A stretch of DNA of 64,000 nt, from the NCBI RefSeq assembly GCF_001877035.1, contig NZ_CP015756.1, positions 1,231,001 to 1,295,000 on the forward strand. The letters run 5' to 3'. The notes beneath the pieces were generated by a model. That model was not told the DNA's origin. It did not search any database and was given only the letters and a program-made list of their open reading frames with translations. The stretch comes from Clostridium estertheticum subsp. estertheticum (GTDB lineage: Bacteria > Bacillota > Clostridia > Clostridiales > Clostridiaceae). Of the stretch, positions 1-10,289 are shown in pieces; position 1 is the first letter of the stretch; the number at the start of each line of letters is the position of its first letter. Made by a program: the position numbers and the translations under genes.

Positions 1-7
1 ATTGTTA

Positions 8-1720
8 ATGAAATGGTTTAATAATTTAAAAATGATTAAAAAACTAGTGTCAGCATTTGTTTTAGTTGCATTGTTTATAGGTATTGTTGGGTTTATTGGA
101 ATGACTAATATAAAAAATATTAATAAAAATCTTGAAAACATTTACAGTATAGATTTAATAGGGGTAAATGATATTTCTAATATAAAAGCAAATTTATTGG
201 AAATAAGAGGAGATTTGTTGTTACTTGCTTCTCCAACAAATAAAAGTGATTTGCAAAAAAACAAAGACAGTATTGCAGCTCTTGTAACCAATAATAATAA
301 ACTTATTGTAGAATACAAGACTACCATTAAATCTGATTTAGATAGACAACAATTTACGGAATTTGAAAAACTACTTGTGGATTATGATGCAGGCATTGAG
401 GACGTAATTAAACAAATTAATGGGGGCGACTATAAAAAGGCGAATGAACTTGTTCCGGTACTTTCTAAGATTAGATTAAACATGTTCGCAGTTCTACAAA
501 AAGAGTCAAAACTAGCTATGAGTATGGCTAAAATCGATTATGATAATAGTAAAGTAACATATAATAGCTCATATGTTATTATTGCAATAATAACTTTATT
601 AGGCTTATTTGTCGCAATTGCATTGGGGTTAACAATTGCTATTTCGATATCAAGGAGGATAAAGAAGGTTGTTATTGTAGCTGGTGCACTTTGCGAAAAT
701 GATTTATCAAAAACTGTTGATATTGACAATAAGGATGAAATTGGTATTTTAGCAAAAGCTTTAAACAAAGCAATATTGAATTTAAAAACATTAATTTCTG
801 AAATATCAGAAAGTGCTACTGATATTAGCGCTACAAGTGAAGAACTATCTGCTACAACAGAAGAAATATCAGCAAAAATGGATCTTGTTAATGAATCCGT
901 AAGACAAGTATCTATAGGTGCAGAACAGTTAAGTGCCACAACAGAGGAAGTAAATGCTACCACAGAAAGTATTGCAGATAACGTGGTAGAGGTAACATTA
1001 AAAGCAAATAACGGAACTAAGATTGCGAGTAACATAGAAGTAAATGCAGAAAAAATTAGTAAAAATGCTGAAATTAATGCAAATATTTCAAATAAAATAT
1101 ATGATGAGAAGCAAGAAAGAATATTAAAAGCAATTGAAGAAGGAAAGGTTGTTAGTCAAGTTAAAATAATGGCAGATGAAATAGAAAATATAGCAAGTCA
1201 AACAAACCTTCTTGCACTAAATGCAGCTATTGAAGCCGCAAGAGCAGGAGAGCAAGGTAAGGGGTTTGCTGTGGTTGCAGATGAGGTTAGACAACTGGCT
1301 GAGGATTCATCGAGTACGGTTAAAAAAATTCAAGAGGTAACTGCGAAAGTTGAAAAGGCATTCCAAAATCTTTCCATCAATGCTCAAGATGTATTAGCTT
1401 TTATGGATAGTAATGTTAAACCGGATTATAAATTGTTTGTAGATACGAGTAAAAAATATGGAACAGATGCAGTAGTCTTTAATAAGTTGACTTCAGAGAT
1501 TGGAGATTCGATGAATATTGTAAATGAAACAGTGTCAGAAATTAAAAAAGCAATTGAAAATGTATCAGCTACAGCTGAGGAATCGGTAGCTAGTACAGAA
1601 GAAATACTCGCAAGTGTTAATGAATCGGTTATGGCCATTGGTGAAATAACAAAAGCTTCTCAAAACCAGGCAAAACTAGCTGAAAAATTAAATAGTATGG
1701 TTCAAAAATTCAAATTGTAA
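8..1720 (+). CDS. methyl-accepting chemotaxis protein
   Basis: Membrane chemoreceptor that passes ligand signals to the CheA/CheW kinase complex. The protein has an N-terminal transmembrane segment (about residues 12-35), an extracytoplasmic four-helix-type sensor region, a second membrane segment near residue 195, a HAMP linker, and a long coiled-coil signalling domain. The conserved hairpin tip is visible near residue 405 ([16 protein letters not shown], then [10 protein letters not shown]). I chose ATG at 8 because MKWFNNLK is the usual clostridial receptor start; an in-frame TTG lies at position 2. The promoter and Shine-Dalgarno site lie outside the window, so a start further upstream cannot be excluded. 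The ligand is unknown. A perfect terminator follows directly, so it is probably transcribed separately from the lactate genes. Confidence 0.93.
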   Translation: MKWFNNLKMIKKLVSAFVLVALFIGIVGFIGMTNIKNINKNLENIYSIDLIGVNDISNIKANLLEIRGDLLLLASPTNKSDLQKNKDSIAALVTNNNKLIVEYKTTIKSDLDRQQFTEFEKLLVDYDAGIEDVIKQINGGDYKKANELVPVLSKIRLNMFAVLQKESKLAMSMAKIDYDNSKVTYNSSYVIIAIITLLGLFVAIALGLTIAISISRRIKKVVIVAGALCENDLSKTVDIDNKDEIGILAKALNKAILNLKTLISEISESATDISATSEELSATTEEISAKMDLVNESVRQVSIGAEQLSATTEEVNATTESIADNVVEVTLKANNGTKIASNIEVNAEKISKNAEINANISNKIYDEKQERILKAIEEGKVVSQVKIMADEIENIASQTNLLALNAAIEAARAGEQGKGFAVVADEVRQLAEDSSSTVKKIQEVTAKVEKAFQNLSINAQDVLAFMDSNVKPDYKLFVDTSKKYGTDAVVFNKLTSEIGDSMNIVNETVSEIKKAIENVSATAEESVASTEEILASVNESVMAIGEITKASQNQAKLAEKLNSMVQKFKL

Positions 1721-1730
1721 ATAGAATATT

Positions 1731-1767
1731 AAAAACCGATAAGATTTTATAAATCTTATCGGTTTTT
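1731..1767 (+). terminator. rho-independent terminator after the chemoreceptor gene
   Basis: A perfect inverted repeat (AAAAACCGATAAGATTT and its complement, three-base loop) ends in a T-run. The following bases up to 2023 are AT-rich and hold no gene that I can see, only the leader of the regulator gene. Confidence 0.9.
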
Positions 1768-2023
1768 AATATGATGTTCAGATTAAATGTAATATTTGTA
1801 GCCGATATTTCATTTAAAATAAACGATTGCGATTATGTGAAAATATTATCAATGTTCTTGCTTTTTATAAATTATAATATATTATTGTTTTGAAAATATG
1901 ATTACATTTATTTACATAAATATTTATAATTTTGGACATAATTTGCTGGAATATTAAATTGTAATAATTATGTTATAATATATATAATGTATGAATCTGG
2001 AATGTTAAAGGGGGAAACGCATA

Positions 2024-2785
2024 ATGGATAAAATTGATAAGACTACATTAAAACCTTTGGAGCAATATCCAGGTGTGAATAAAATGTTTAGTCCAATAAA
2101 GAGTACGAAAGTTTACGAGCAAGTAATTGAACAAATAAAAAATATGATTGATCAAGGTATGCTTAAAAAAGGTGATAAACTACCTTCAGAGAGAAGCTTA
2201 GTGCAGCAACTAGAGGTGAGTAGGGCTTCGATTCGAGAGGCTCTTCGGGCATTAGAAGTCATTGGACTTATAGATTGCAGACAAGGGGAAGGAAGTTATA
2301 TAAAGGCAAGTTTTCAGGATAATTTATTTGAACCACTATCAATTATGTTTATGTTAGAGGGAAGTAATCAAGAAGAGATATGGGAGCTCAGAAAGATTAT
2401 GGAGGTTGAGGCTGCAGGTCTTGCTTCAAAGAGAATAACAGATGAACAATTAATAGAGCTTAAGGAGCTTACACAAAAATTTATAAATTGTGATGATGAA
2501 GATATTAATTCTGAAATAGATAAAAAGTTTCATTATAAGATTGCAGAATGCTCAGGTAATGTTTTAATTTTTGATATTCTAAAAACAGTTTCAACACTTG
2601 TAGATCATTTTATAAAGGATGCAAGAAAATTAATAATAGTTCATGAAGGGAATAAGGAAATTCTTTTTTCTCAACATAATGAGATATATTTAGCGATGGA
2701 AAGACATAGTTCCTCAGATGCCAGAAAAGCAATGCGAGAACATTTAGATTTTGCAAATAAATATAAGAGTGAAAGGACAATATAG
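2024..2785 (+). CDS. GntR/FadR-family transcriptional regulator, lactate-operon type
   Basis: DNA-binding regulator of 253 residues. A winged helix-turn-helix spans about residues 25-95 (KLPSERSLVQQLEVSRASIREALRAL is the GntR signature region), followed by an all-helical FCD effector domain (about 105-240) with metal/ligand-type histidines. Members of the FCD group include LldR and FadR, which respond to lactate and other small organic acids. The position directly before etfB-etfA-lactate dehydrogenase matches lctA of the Acetobacterium woodii lctABCDEF operon. Start: ATG after AAAGGGGG. It has its own terminator. The inferred target is a TGGTnnnACCA palindrome found three times in this window (2924, 16517, 18576). 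The lactate specificity is inferred from context. Confidence 0.85.
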   Translation: MDKIDKTTLKPLEQYPGVNKMFSPIKSTKVYEQVIEQIKNMIDQGMLKKGDKLPSERSLVQQLEVSRASIREALRALEVIGLIDCRQGEGSYIKASFQDNLFEPLSIMFMLEGSNQEEIWELRKIMEVEAAGLASKRITDEQLIELKELTQKFINCDDEDINSEIDKKFHYKIAECSGNVLIFDILKTVSTLVDHFIKDARKLIIVHEGNKEILFSQHNEIYLAMERHSSSDARKAMREHLDFANKYKSERTI

Positions 2786-2803
2786 TAATATTATAAAATC
2801 ATG

Positions 2804-2839
2804 GGTGAGGGCAATAACAAATATTGCTCTCACCTTTAA
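2804..2839 (+). terminator. rho-independent terminator after the GntR regulator gene
   Basis: A 13-base stem (GGTGAGGGCAATA against TATTGCTCTCACC, one G-T pair) is followed by TTTAATTTT. It separates the regulator from the etf-lactate dehydrogenase unit. Confidence 0.85.
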
Positions 2840-2923
2840 TTTTATAGTAAAAAAAATAAACACTGTTAATTAAATAACAATAGTAGAAATGTTTTGAATA
2901 GTGTGTTATTATAAATTAAAAGG

Positions 2924-2934
2924 TGGTCAGACCA
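2924..2934 (+). promoter_or_regulatory. probable operator (TGGTCAGACCA) of the GntR/FadR regulator
   Basis: A perfect 11-base palindrome lies 56 bases before the etfB start. FCD-type GntR proteins such as LldR and FadR are known to bind TGGTnnnACCA-like sites. Two more sites with the same frame occur upstream of the other etfB and dehydrogenase genes. The assignment to the regulator at 2024 is inferred. Confidence 0.7.
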
Positions 2935-2989
2935 TCTAGCCAACAATGAGTTTTTAGAATTCTATACAAAATGTAGGAGGAATAAATAT

Positions 2990-3778
2990 ATGGAAATTTT
3001 AGTTTGTATAAAACAAGTTCCAGGTACTTCAAATGTTGAAGTGGATCCAGTTACAGGAGTTTTAAAAAGAGATGGTGTAGATTCTAAAATGAATCCTTTC
3101 GATTTGTTTGCATTAGAAACGGCGCTTAAAATTAAGGAAGCAAAGGGTGGACTAGTTAAAGTTATAACTATGGGACCCCCTCAAGCAAAGGATGTTATTC
3201 GCGAAGCATATATGATGGGAGCAGATGAAGGTGCACTAATTTCTGATAGGAAGTTTGCAGGAGCAGATGTTCTAGCTACATCTTATACAATTTCTCAAGG
3301 GGTAAGAAAAATGGGTAAATTTGATCTTATATTATGTGGAAAGCAAACAACTGATGGTGATACCGCTCAAGTAGGTCCAGAAATGGCTGAATACCTAAAT
3401 ATTCCGCATATTGCAAACGTCTTAAAAATAATAGAATTGAAGGAAAAATCAATTGTTGTAGAGATGGATATGGCAAATACTATAGAAGTCGCTGAGATTC
3501 AATTTCCATGTCTTTTAACTGTAGACAAAGATATATATCAACCAAGGCTTCCGTCTTATAGGAAAAAAATAGCTACAAAAGATAGAGAAATAAAAATGAT
3601 AACATTAAATGATTTTGAAGATAAGGATGAAAAGAAATATGGACTTAATGGTTCACCAACACAAGTTGAACGAATATTTCCACCAGATGTGAATAATGAT
3701 CGTGAAACATGGACAGGTAGCGGTGCAGAACTTAGTTTAAAAATGGCAACAAAACTTAAAGAATTAAAATTCGTATAA
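2990..3778 (+). CDS. lctB: electron transfer flavoprotein beta subunit of lactate dehydrogenase complex (LctB-like)
   Basis: Small subunit of an electron-transfer flavoprotein, 262 residues. The EtfB signature is clear at residues 117-130 ([14 protein letters not shown]). With the EtfA and FAD dehydrogenase encoded next, it should form the cytoplasmic complex that couples lactate oxidation with NAD+ to reduced-ferredoxin oxidation (flavin-based electron confurcation), as shown for LctBCD of Acetobacterium woodii. Start: ATG after GGAGGAATAAATAT. It is 33 bases ahead of etfA in an evident operon with an operator site upstream. A paralogue lies at 16667. The symbol follows the A. woodii operon. 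Confidence 0.88.
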   Translation: MEILVCIKQVPGTSNVEVDPVTGVLKRDGVDSKMNPFDLFALETALKIKEAKGGLVKVITMGPPQAKDVIREAYMMGADEGALISDRKFAGADVLATSYTISQGVRKMGKFDLILCGKQTTDGDTAQVGPEMAEYLNIPHIANVLKIIELKEKSIVVEMDMANTIEVAEIQFPCLLTVDKDIYQPRLPSYRKKIATKDREIKMITLNDFEDKDEKKYGLNGSPTQVERIFPPDVNNDRETWTGSGAELSLKMATKLKELKFV

Positions 3779-3811
3779 TGAATTAAATTATATAAGAAGG
3801 GTGGAGTTCTA

Positions 3812-5020
3812 ATGAGTAAGTTAATTTGTCACCAAGAGAAGGTAAATGAATCAATTGCTAAAGAATTAGTAAAGGTTTGTCCTTTTGGTGCTATTGAATA
3901 TAACGATGGGAAAATAGAAGTTAATGCAGGCTGTAAAATGTGTAAGATTTGTGTTAAAAAAGGTCCAACCGGAGTAATGGAATTTCTTGAAACGAAGGTA
4001 GTTCAAGTTGATAAGAGTTTATGGAAGGGTATAGGGGTATATGTTGATCATGTAGAAGGAGTTATACATCCTGTAACAATGGAACTTATCGGAAAAGCGA
4101 GAGAACTTGCATCAGTTGTTAATTTCCCAGTATATTGTGTTTTTATTGGCCACAACATAAAAGAGAAAGCAAAAGAATTATTACATTATGGTGTTGATGA
4201 AGTGTTTGTATACGATTATGAAGAGCTTAAGGATTTTAGGATAGAACCTTATACTGCAGCATTCGAAGATTTTGTAAATAAGGTAAAGCCATCATCATTA
4301 CTTGTTGGTGCAACAACTATTGGTAGATCACTTGCTCCAAGAGTTGCAGCAAGATTTAGAACGGGACTTACTGCTGACTGTACAATACTTAAGATGAAAG
4401 AAAATACAGACCTTGTGCAGATAAGACCAGCTTTTGGTGGTAATATTATGGCTCAAATTATATGTCCAAATACAAGACCACAAATGTCTACAGTAAGGTA
4501 TAAAGTTATGAATGCTCCTGAAAAAAATTGTGACGAGAAAGGTAAAATTACAATTTGTGAAATAGATAGGGCAAAATTAAGATCTAACATTGAGGTATTA
4601 AAGGTTACTAAAAAAGAAGTTGAAGAAAATATTTCAGATGCAGAGGTAATTATTGCAGTTGGCAGAGCATTAAAGTCAGAAAAAGATCTTGTTATGATAC
4701 AGGAGCTTGCAGACTTACTTAATGCCCAAGTAGCTGGAACAAGACCAACAATTGAAGCCGGTTGGATTGATGCTAAAAAACAAATTGGTCTATCTGGAAG
4801 AACAGTTAAACCTAAATTAATAATAGCTCTTGGAATTTCAGGTGCAGTTCAGTTTACAGCCGGAATGAACAGTTCAGAGCGTATATTTGCAATAAATAAA
4901 GATCCTAATGCATCGATATTTAATGTAGCTCATTATGGAGTAGTGGGAGACATATATGAAGTAGTTCCTCAATTGATCCAAAATATTAAAAATTCAGGAG
5001 CTGAGTACTGTATTCGCTAA
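3812..5020 (+). CDS. lctC: electron transfer flavoprotein alpha subunit with N-terminal ferredoxin domain (LctC-like)
   Basis: Large Etf subunit of 402 residues, about 90 longer than the paralogue at 17473. The extra N-terminal domain has C23 (VCPFGAIE) plus C41-x2-C44-x2-C47, enough for one [4Fe-4S] cluster; the usual fourth cysteine of the second half-motif is Gly51. The C-terminal FAD-binding region (AGTRPTIEAGW, GLSGRTVKPKL, ISGAVQFTAGM) spans about 300-360. The ferredoxin domain is the hallmark of the confurcating lactate dehydrogenase Etf, where it is thought to be the ferredoxin-side entry. Start: ATG after AAGGGTGGAG. It lies between etfB and the lactate dehydrogenase gene. Confidence 0.88.
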   Translation: MSKLICHQEKVNESIAKELVKVCPFGAIEYNDGKIEVNAGCKMCKICVKKGPTGVMEFLETKVVQVDKSLWKGIGVYVDHVEGVIHPVTMELIGKARELASVVNFPVYCVFIGHNIKEKAKELLHYGVDEVFVYDYEELKDFRIEPYTAAFEDFVNKVKPSSLLVGATTIGRSLAPRVAARFRTGLTADCTILKMKENTDLVQIRPAFGGNIMAQIICPNTRPQMSTVRYKVMNAPEKNCDEKGKITICEIDRAKLRSNIEVLKVTKKEVEENISDAEVIIAVGRALKSEKDLVMIQELADLLNAQVAGTRPTIEAGWIDAKKQIGLSGRTVKPKLIIALGISGAVQFTAGMNSSERIFAINKDPNASIFNVAHYGVVGDIYEVVPQLIQNIKNSGAEYCIR

Positions 5021-5065
5021 CGTATAGATTTAAGCCAACTTTTAGTCTTAACTTAAGTAATAAAT

Positions 5066-5114
5066 CATTTAGCGGTTTTACTAAATGAGACCATTTAGCG
5101 GTTTTACTAAATGA
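5066..5114 (+). repeat. two tandem 23-base hairpin repeats
   Basis: The unit CATTTAGCGGTTTTACTAAATGA occurs exactly twice (5066-5088 and 5092-5114) with a 26-base period. Each copy can fold on itself through ATTTAG and CTAAAT arms. It sits between the etfA stop and the dehydrogenase start inside the presumed operon, so it may affect mRNA processing or stability; that role is inferred. Confidence 0.8.
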
Positions 5115-5133
5115 ATAATCGGGAGGTAATCTT

Positions 5134-6531
5134 ATGAGTTACAAAAAACTTGATGCAAAGGATATAGAATTTCTAGTGTCTATATTAGGAAAAGATAGAG
5201 TGTTTACTGGTGATGATATAAATGATGATTTCAGCCATGATGAGATGGGTGGAATAAGTAAAATGCCAGAAGTGTTAGTTGAGGTTCTTACAACTGATGA
5301 AGTGTCAAAAATCATGAAATATGCATCTGATAATGTTATTCCTGTTGTAGCAAGAGGTTCAGGAACCGGACTAGTTGGAGCATCAGTTCCAATAATGGGC
5401 GGGATTATGATAAATATGTCTAGGATGAATAAAATACTTGAAATTGATGAAGAAAACTTAATGTTAACACTTGAGCCAGGTGTACTTCTAATGGAGATAA
5501 GTAAATATGTTGAAGAGTTTGATCTGTTTTATCCACCAGATCCAGGAGAAAAATCAGCAACAATTGCGGGAAATATAAATACTAATGCGGGTGGAATGAG
5601 AGCTGTTAAATACGGAGTTACAAGAGATTATATAAGAGGACTTGAAGTAGTACTTCCAAGTGGAGAAATACTTGAAGTGGGTGGAAAGGTAGTTAAAAAT
5701 TCTACTGGGTACAGCATAAAAGATTTAATATGTGGTTCAGAGGGAACACTTGGAATAGTTACGAAAATAATATTAAGACTATTGCCACTACCAAAGAAAG
5801 CTGTGTCATTATTAATACCATTCCCTAATCTTGATATGGCAATAAACACAGTTCCTTTAATAGTTAAATCAAAAGCAGCTCCAACTGCTATAGAATTTAT
5901 GCAAAGAGAAGTTATTCTTGCTGCTGAAGAATTCCTTGGTAAAAAGTTCCCAGATAATTCATCAGATGCTTATCTTTTATTAACTTTTGACGGTAATACT
6001 ATAGAAGAAATAGAAAAAGCTTATGAAGGTGTAGCTAATATTTGCCTAGAGCAAGGTGCTCTTGATGTATTTATAACGGATACTGATGAGAGAAAAGAAG
6101 CTGTTTGGTCTGCAAGAGGAGCTTTTCTTGAAGCAGTTAAAGCAACAACAACTTATATGGATGAATGTGACGTTGTTGTTCCAAGGAACATGGTTGCCAA
6201 GTTCATTAATTACACTAATGAGCTCCAAAAGGAATTTAATATAAGGATAAGAAGTTTTGGTCATGCAGGTGATGGTAACTTACATGTATATGTGTTAAAA
6301 GATGACCTTACGGATGAAGTATGGGACACGAAAATTGCAGAAGTATTTGAAGCAATGTACAGTAAATCAAGAGAACTCAAAGGTTTAGTATCTGGAGAAC
6401 ATGGTATTGGATTTGCAAAAAAAGCATATATGTTAGAACAATTAGGACCTGTGTATGTAGGACTTATGAAAAATATAAAATTGGCATTTGATCCTAAAAA
6501 TATATTAAACCCAGGAAAAGTTTGTGAATAA
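5134..6531 (+). CDS. lctD: FAD-linked lactate dehydrogenase subunit (LctD/GlcD family)
   Basis: FAD-dependent D/L-2-hydroxyacid dehydrogenase of 465 residues, expected to oxidise lactate to pyruvate and pass electrons to the Etf encoded just upstream. The FAD_binding_4 pyrophosphate loop ([14 protein letters not shown], about residues 73-86) and the [20 protein letters not shown] stretch (about 135-155) are present. The C-terminal FAD-oxidase region carries [12 protein letters not shown] and GEHGIG. Start: ATG after GGGAGGTAATCTT. About 85 percent of the fold elements match the paralogue at 18640 by eye. The 3' end (ILNPGKVCE) and downstream hairpin recur, degraded, at 16344 and nearly intact at 21296. 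Stereospecificity cannot be read from sequence. Confidence 0.88.
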   Translation: MSYKKLDAKDIEFLVSILGKDRVFTGDDINDDFSHDEMGGISKMPEVLVEVLTTDEVSKIMKYASDNVIPVVARGSGTGLVGASVPIMGGIMINMSRMNKILEIDEENLMLTLEPGVLLMEISKYVEEFDLFYPPDPGEKSATIAGNINTNAGGMRAVKYGVTRDYIRGLEVVLPSGEILEVGGKVVKNSTGYSIKDLICGSEGTLGIVTKIILRLLPLPKKAVSLLIPFPNLDMAINTVPLIVKSKAAPTAIEFMQREVILAAEEFLGKKFPDNSSDAYLLLTFDGNTIEEIEKAYEGVANICLEQGALDVFITDTDERKEAVWSARGAFLEAVKATTTYMDECDVVVPRNMVAKFINYTNELQKEFNIRIRSFGHAGDGNLHVYVLKDDLTDEVWDTKIAEVFEAMYSKSRELKGLVSGEHGIGFAKKAYMLEQLGPVYVGLMKNIKLAFDPKNILNPGKVCE

Positions 6532-6572
6532 AGTAATAATATCGCCAATGTCTTTTATAGATGTTGGCGATA
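6513..6572 (+). repeat. 3' end of lctD plus downstream hairpin, copy 1 of a 60-base repeat
   Basis: This 60-base stretch includes the last codons of lctD and an inverted repeat at 6541-6571 (ATCGCCAA / TTGGCGAT with an inner TCT/AGA pairing). I count 58 of 60 identical bases with 21296-21355, directly upstream of the lactate permease gene. The hairpin lacks a strong T-run, so it may be a weak terminator or a processing site between lctD and nifJ. Confidence 0.85.
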
Positions 6573-6602
6573 CAAATAATTTTAAGAAAGAAGGCTTATT
6601 AA

Positions 6603-9600
6603 ATGAGAAAAATGAAAACTATGGACGGAAATACAGCAGCGGCACATGTTGCCTATGCATATACTGATGTTGCAGCAATTTACCCTATAACACCATCATC
6701 AACGATGGCAGAATATTGTGATGAACTTGCAGCTAAAGGAACAAAAAATGTATTTGGTCAAAAAGTTAAAATTATGGAAATGCAATCAGAAGCAGGAGCT
6801 GCAGGAGCTGTACATGGTTCACTTCAAACAGGTGCTTTAACTTCAACTTTTACATGTTCTCAAGGATTATTATTAATGATTCCAAACATGTACAAAATTG
6901 CAGGAGAATTATTACCAGGAGTATTCCATGTTGCAGCTAGAGCGTTAACAACTCATGCACTTAATATTTTTGGAGATCATCAAGATGTAATGGCAACTAG
7001 GCAGACAGGTTTTGCTTTACTTGCATCTAATAGTGTACAAGAAGTAATGGATTTATCACCAGTTGCTCATTTAACAGCACTAGAGGGAAAAATTCCATTT
7101 GTAAACTTCTTTGATGGATTTAGAACTTCTCATGAAATACAAAAAATAGAAGCATGGGATTATGAAACTTTAGGAAGTCTTATGAACAAAGAAGCATTAG
7201 AGACTTTTAGAAATAAAGCATTAAACCCAGAACATCCAGTAACTCGTGGAACAGCACAAAATCCAGATGTTTATTTCCAAGGAAGAGAAGCTTCAAACAC
7301 ATATTATGATGCATTACCTGAAAAAGTTGAAACATGTATGGGAAAAATAAATTCATTAATCGGAACTGACTACCACTTATTTAACTATTATGGTGCACCT
7401 GATGCAGATAGAATAATAATAGCAATGGGATCAGTTTGTGAAACAATTGAAGAAACTATTGATTATTTAATTGCTAAGGGAGAAAAGGTTGGAGTACTTA
7501 AAGTACATTTATTTAGACCATTCTCAGTAGATCATTTCTTTAAATACATACCAAAAACAGTTAAAAAAATATCAGTACTTGATAGAACTAAAGAACCAGG
7601 ATCAATTGGAGAACCTTTATATCAAGATGTTAGAAGCGCATATTTTGATCAAGAAACTAGACCAGTTATAGTTGGCGGAAGATATGGACTTGGATCAAAA
7701 GATACTACTCCAGCTCAAATTGTTGCTGTATATGATGCTTTAAAAGCAAAAACTCCAGTAAACGGATTTACTGTAGGAATAGTTGATGATGTTACTAATA
7801 AATCACTCGTAATTGGTGATGCTATTACAACAACACCAGAAGGAACTAAAGAATGTAAATTCTGGGGTCTTGGATCAGATGGTACTGTTGGAGCTAACAA
7901 GAGTGCAATCAAAATCATAGGAAACCATACAGATATGTTTGCACAAGCTTATTTTGCTTATGATTCTAAAAAATCAGGTGGAGTAACAATCTCTCACTTA
8001 AGATTTGGTAAGAAAGCTATAAAATCAACATATTTAATTAGTTCTGCAAACTACGTTGCCTGTGGTAACCAAGCTTATGTAACTAAATATGATGTTTTAA
8101 AAGGAATTAAAGATGGTGGTACATTCTTATTGAATTGTATATGGACTCCAGAAGAATTAGAACAACATTTACCAGCTACAATGAAGAACTATATTGCTAA
8201 TCACAATATTAATTTCAATACGCTTGATGCTGTTGGAATAGCAGGTAAAATAGGTCTTGGTGGAAGAGTTAACATGATTATGCAAGCAGCTTTCTTTAAG
8301 CTTGCAGACATAATACCAGTAGAAGATGCAGTTAAGTATCTTAAAGCTGCTGTTATTACATCTTATGGTAAAAAAGGCGAAAAAGTTATCAATATGAATA
8401 ACGCTGCAATTGATGAAGGTGTTCAATCAGTTGTTAAAATTAATGTACCAGCAAGCTGGAAAACAGTTAAAGATGTAGTTGTAGCAGAAGATGCTAGACC
8501 AGATTTCGTTAAAAACATTGCTGATGTAATGAACAGACAAGAAGGAGACTCTTTACCTGTTAGTGCATTTGTTGGAATAGAAGACGGAACATTAATGCCA
8601 GGAACAGCTGCATTTGAAAAGAGAGGAATTGCTGTTAATGTACCAGAATGGCAAGTAGATAAATGTATACAATGTAATCAATGTGCATATGTATGTCCTC
8701 ATGCAGTAATAAGACCTTTCTTAACGAGTGGTGAAGATCTTAAAAATGCTCCAAAGACTTACGAAAGTAAGAAAGCTATTGGAAAAGGACTTGAAGGTCA
8801 ACATTTTGCAATAGGTATAAGTAATGCAGATTGTAGTGGTTGTGGTAACTGTGCAGAAGTTTGCCCTGCTAAAGAAAAAGCTTTAATCATGAAACCATAT
8901 GCTACGCAAGAAGCTAAATTACCAAACTGGAAGTTTAACATAAACTTACCTAAGAAAGAAAATCCAATGGGAACAGCAACTGTTAAGGGAAGCCAATTTG
9001 AGCAACCATTAATGGAATTCAGCGGAGCTTGTGCTGGATGTGGAGAAACTCCATATGCTAGACTTATAACTCAATTATTCGGAGATAGAATGTTAATAGC
9101 TAATGCTACAGGATGTTCATCTATTTGGGGAGCAAGTTCACCAGCTTCACCATATACAGTTAACAAACGTGGTCAAGGTCCAGCTTGGGCTAACTCATTG
9201 TTTGAAGATAATGCTGAATTCGGATTTGGTATGTTCCTTGCAACTAGCCAATTAAGAGATAAGGTTGAAATGTCAGCTAAAGAAGCATTGACAATGAAAA
9301 CTAGTGATGCATTGAAAACAGTTATTAATGAATGGATAGAAAACAAAGAAGATGCAGAAGGTTCAAAAGCTGCAACTGATAAAATGTTACCATTATTAAA
9401 TGCTGAAAAAGATAATAACGAAGCATTAAAAGAAATATTTGCTAAGAGAGATCATTTAGTTAAGAAATCTCAATGGATATTTGGTGGAGATGGCTGGGCT
9501 TATGATATCGGATATGGCGGAGTTGATCATGTACTTGCATCTGGAGAAGATGTAAATATATTTGTATTTGATACTGAAGTATATTCAAATACTGGTGGTC

Positions 9601-10115
9601 AAGCTTCAAAATCTACACCAACTGCAGCAGTTGCAAAATTTGCCGCTACTGGTAAGAGAACTAAGAAAAAAGATTTAGGTATGATGGCAATGACTTACGG
9701 ATATGTTTATGTTGCTCAAATAGCAATGGGTGCTGATAAAGCACAGACATTAAAAGCTATAAAAGAAGCAGAAGCATATAAAGGACCATCACTTATAATC
9801 GCTTATGCACCATGTATTAATCATGGTCTTAAAGTTGGAATGGGATGTACACAACTTGAGACTAAGAGAGCTGTTGAATCAGGATACTGGGCTATGTATA
9901 GATTTAATCCAGATCTTAAAGATGCAGGAAAGAACCCATTCGTATTAGACTCTAAAGAACCAACTACTTCATTTAGAGATTACCTAATGGGCGAAGTAAG
10001 ATATTCTTCACTTGCAAAAAGTTTCCCAGAAGTTGCAGAAGAATTATTTGTTAAAACAGAAAATGATGCTAAAGAAAGATTAGCAGGATACAAAAAACTT
10101 GCTAGTGAAAAATAG
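6603..10115 (+). CDS. nifJ: pyruvate:ferredoxin (flavodoxin) oxidoreductase
   Basis: Single-chain pyruvate:ferredoxin oxidoreductase of 1170 residues, the normal length. It converts pyruvate and CoA to acetyl-CoA and CO2 with reduction of ferredoxin. Seen in order: pyruvate-binding N-terminus (YPITPSSTMAEY near residue 25), the CoA/transketolase-type domains, two [4Fe-4S] motifs near residues 688 (CIQCNQCAYVCP) and 743 (CSGCGNCAEVCP), the proximal-cluster and TPP domain (CAGCGETPY near 810, GDGWAYDIGYGG near 962). Start: ATG after AAGAAAGAAGG. Its place after lctBCD fits the fate of lactate-derived pyruvate, and the reduced ferredoxin it makes is what the confurcating complex consumes. Confidence 0.96.
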   Translation: MRKMKTMDGNTAAAHVAYAYTDVAAIYPITPSSTMAEYCDELAAKGTKNVFGQKVKIMEMQSEAGAAGAVHGSLQTGALTSTFTCSQGLLLMIPNMYKIAGELLPGVFHVAARALTTHALNIFGDHQDVMATRQTGFALLASNSVQEVMDLSPVAHLTALEGKIPFVNFFDGFRTSHEIQKIEAWDYETLGSLMNKEALETFRNKALNPEHPVTRGTAQNPDVYFQGREASNTYYDALPEKVETCMGKINSLIGTDYHLFNYYGAPDADRIIIAMGSVCETIEETIDYLIAKGEKVGVLKVHLFRPFSVDHFFKYIPKTVKKISVLDRTKEPGSIGEPLYQDVRSAYFDQETRPVIVGGRYGLGSKDTTPAQIVAVYDALKAKTPVNGFTVGIVDDVTNKSLVIGDAITTTPEGTKECKFWGLGSDGTVGANKSAIKIIGNHTDMFAQAYFAYDSKKSGGVTISHLRFGKKAIKSTYLISSANYVACGNQAYVTKYDVLKGIKDGGTFLLNCIWTPEELEQHLPATMKNYIANHNINFNTLDAVGIAGKIGLGGRVNMIMQAAFFKLADIIPVEDAVKYLKAAVITSYGKKGEKVINMNNAAIDEGVQSVVKINVPASWKTVKDVVVAEDARPDFVKNIADVMNRQEGDSLPVSAFVGIEDGTLMPGTAAFEKRGIAVNVPEWQVDKCIQCNQCAYVCPHAVIRPFLTSGEDLKNAPKTYESKKAIGKGLEGQHFAIGISNADCSGCGNCAEVCPAKEKALIMKPYATQEAKLPNWKFNINLPKKENPMGTATVKGSQFEQPLMEFSGACAGCGETPYARLITQLFGDRMLIANATGCSSIWGASSPASPYTVNKRGQGPAWANSLFEDNAEFGFGMFLATSQLRDKVEMSAKEALTMKTSDALKTVINEWIENKEDAEGSKAATDKMLPLLNAEKDNNEALKEIFAKRDHLVKKSQWIFGGDGWAYDIGYGGVDHVLASGEDVNIFVFDTEVYSNTGGQASKSTPTAAVAKFAATGKRTKKKDLGMMAMTYGYVYVAQIAMGADKAQTLKAIKEAEAYKGPSLIIAYAPCINHGLKVGMGCTQLETKRAVESGYWAMYRFNPDLKDAGKNPFVLDSKEPTTSFRDYLMGEVRYSSLAKSFPEVAEELFVKTENDAKERLAGYKKLASEK

Positions 10116-10126
10116 TATTTAAAGTA

Positions 10127-10160
10127 AACTAAAGGGAGCCCTACGAGGCTCCCTTTAGTT
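10127..10160 (+). terminator. rho-independent terminator after nifJ
   Basis: A perfect 14-base stem (AACTAAAGGGAGCC and its complement) with a six-base loop and a short T-rich tail. It closes the rightward lactate-pyruvate unit before the convergent CdaR-like gene. Confidence 0.88.
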
Positions 10161-10289
10161 TATTAAAAGATCATTTGAAGAAACATCCTTTTTGGTATTA
10201 AATTCAAATTTATTTCAGTTAAATTATTTCCTGCGGAGCTGCAACAGCTTCGCAAAAGATGAATTGACGACTTTCCTTTTGAAATGTTG

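Noticed and set aside
538-1035. Minus-strand reading frame of 165 codons inside the chemoreceptor gene
   Set aside because: It mirrors the repetitive coiled-coil codons of the receptor, has no ribosome site and no family likeness.
5066-5114. Possible CRISPR array
   Set aside because: Only two repeats with a three-base spacer and no cas genes; it is a tandem hairpin.
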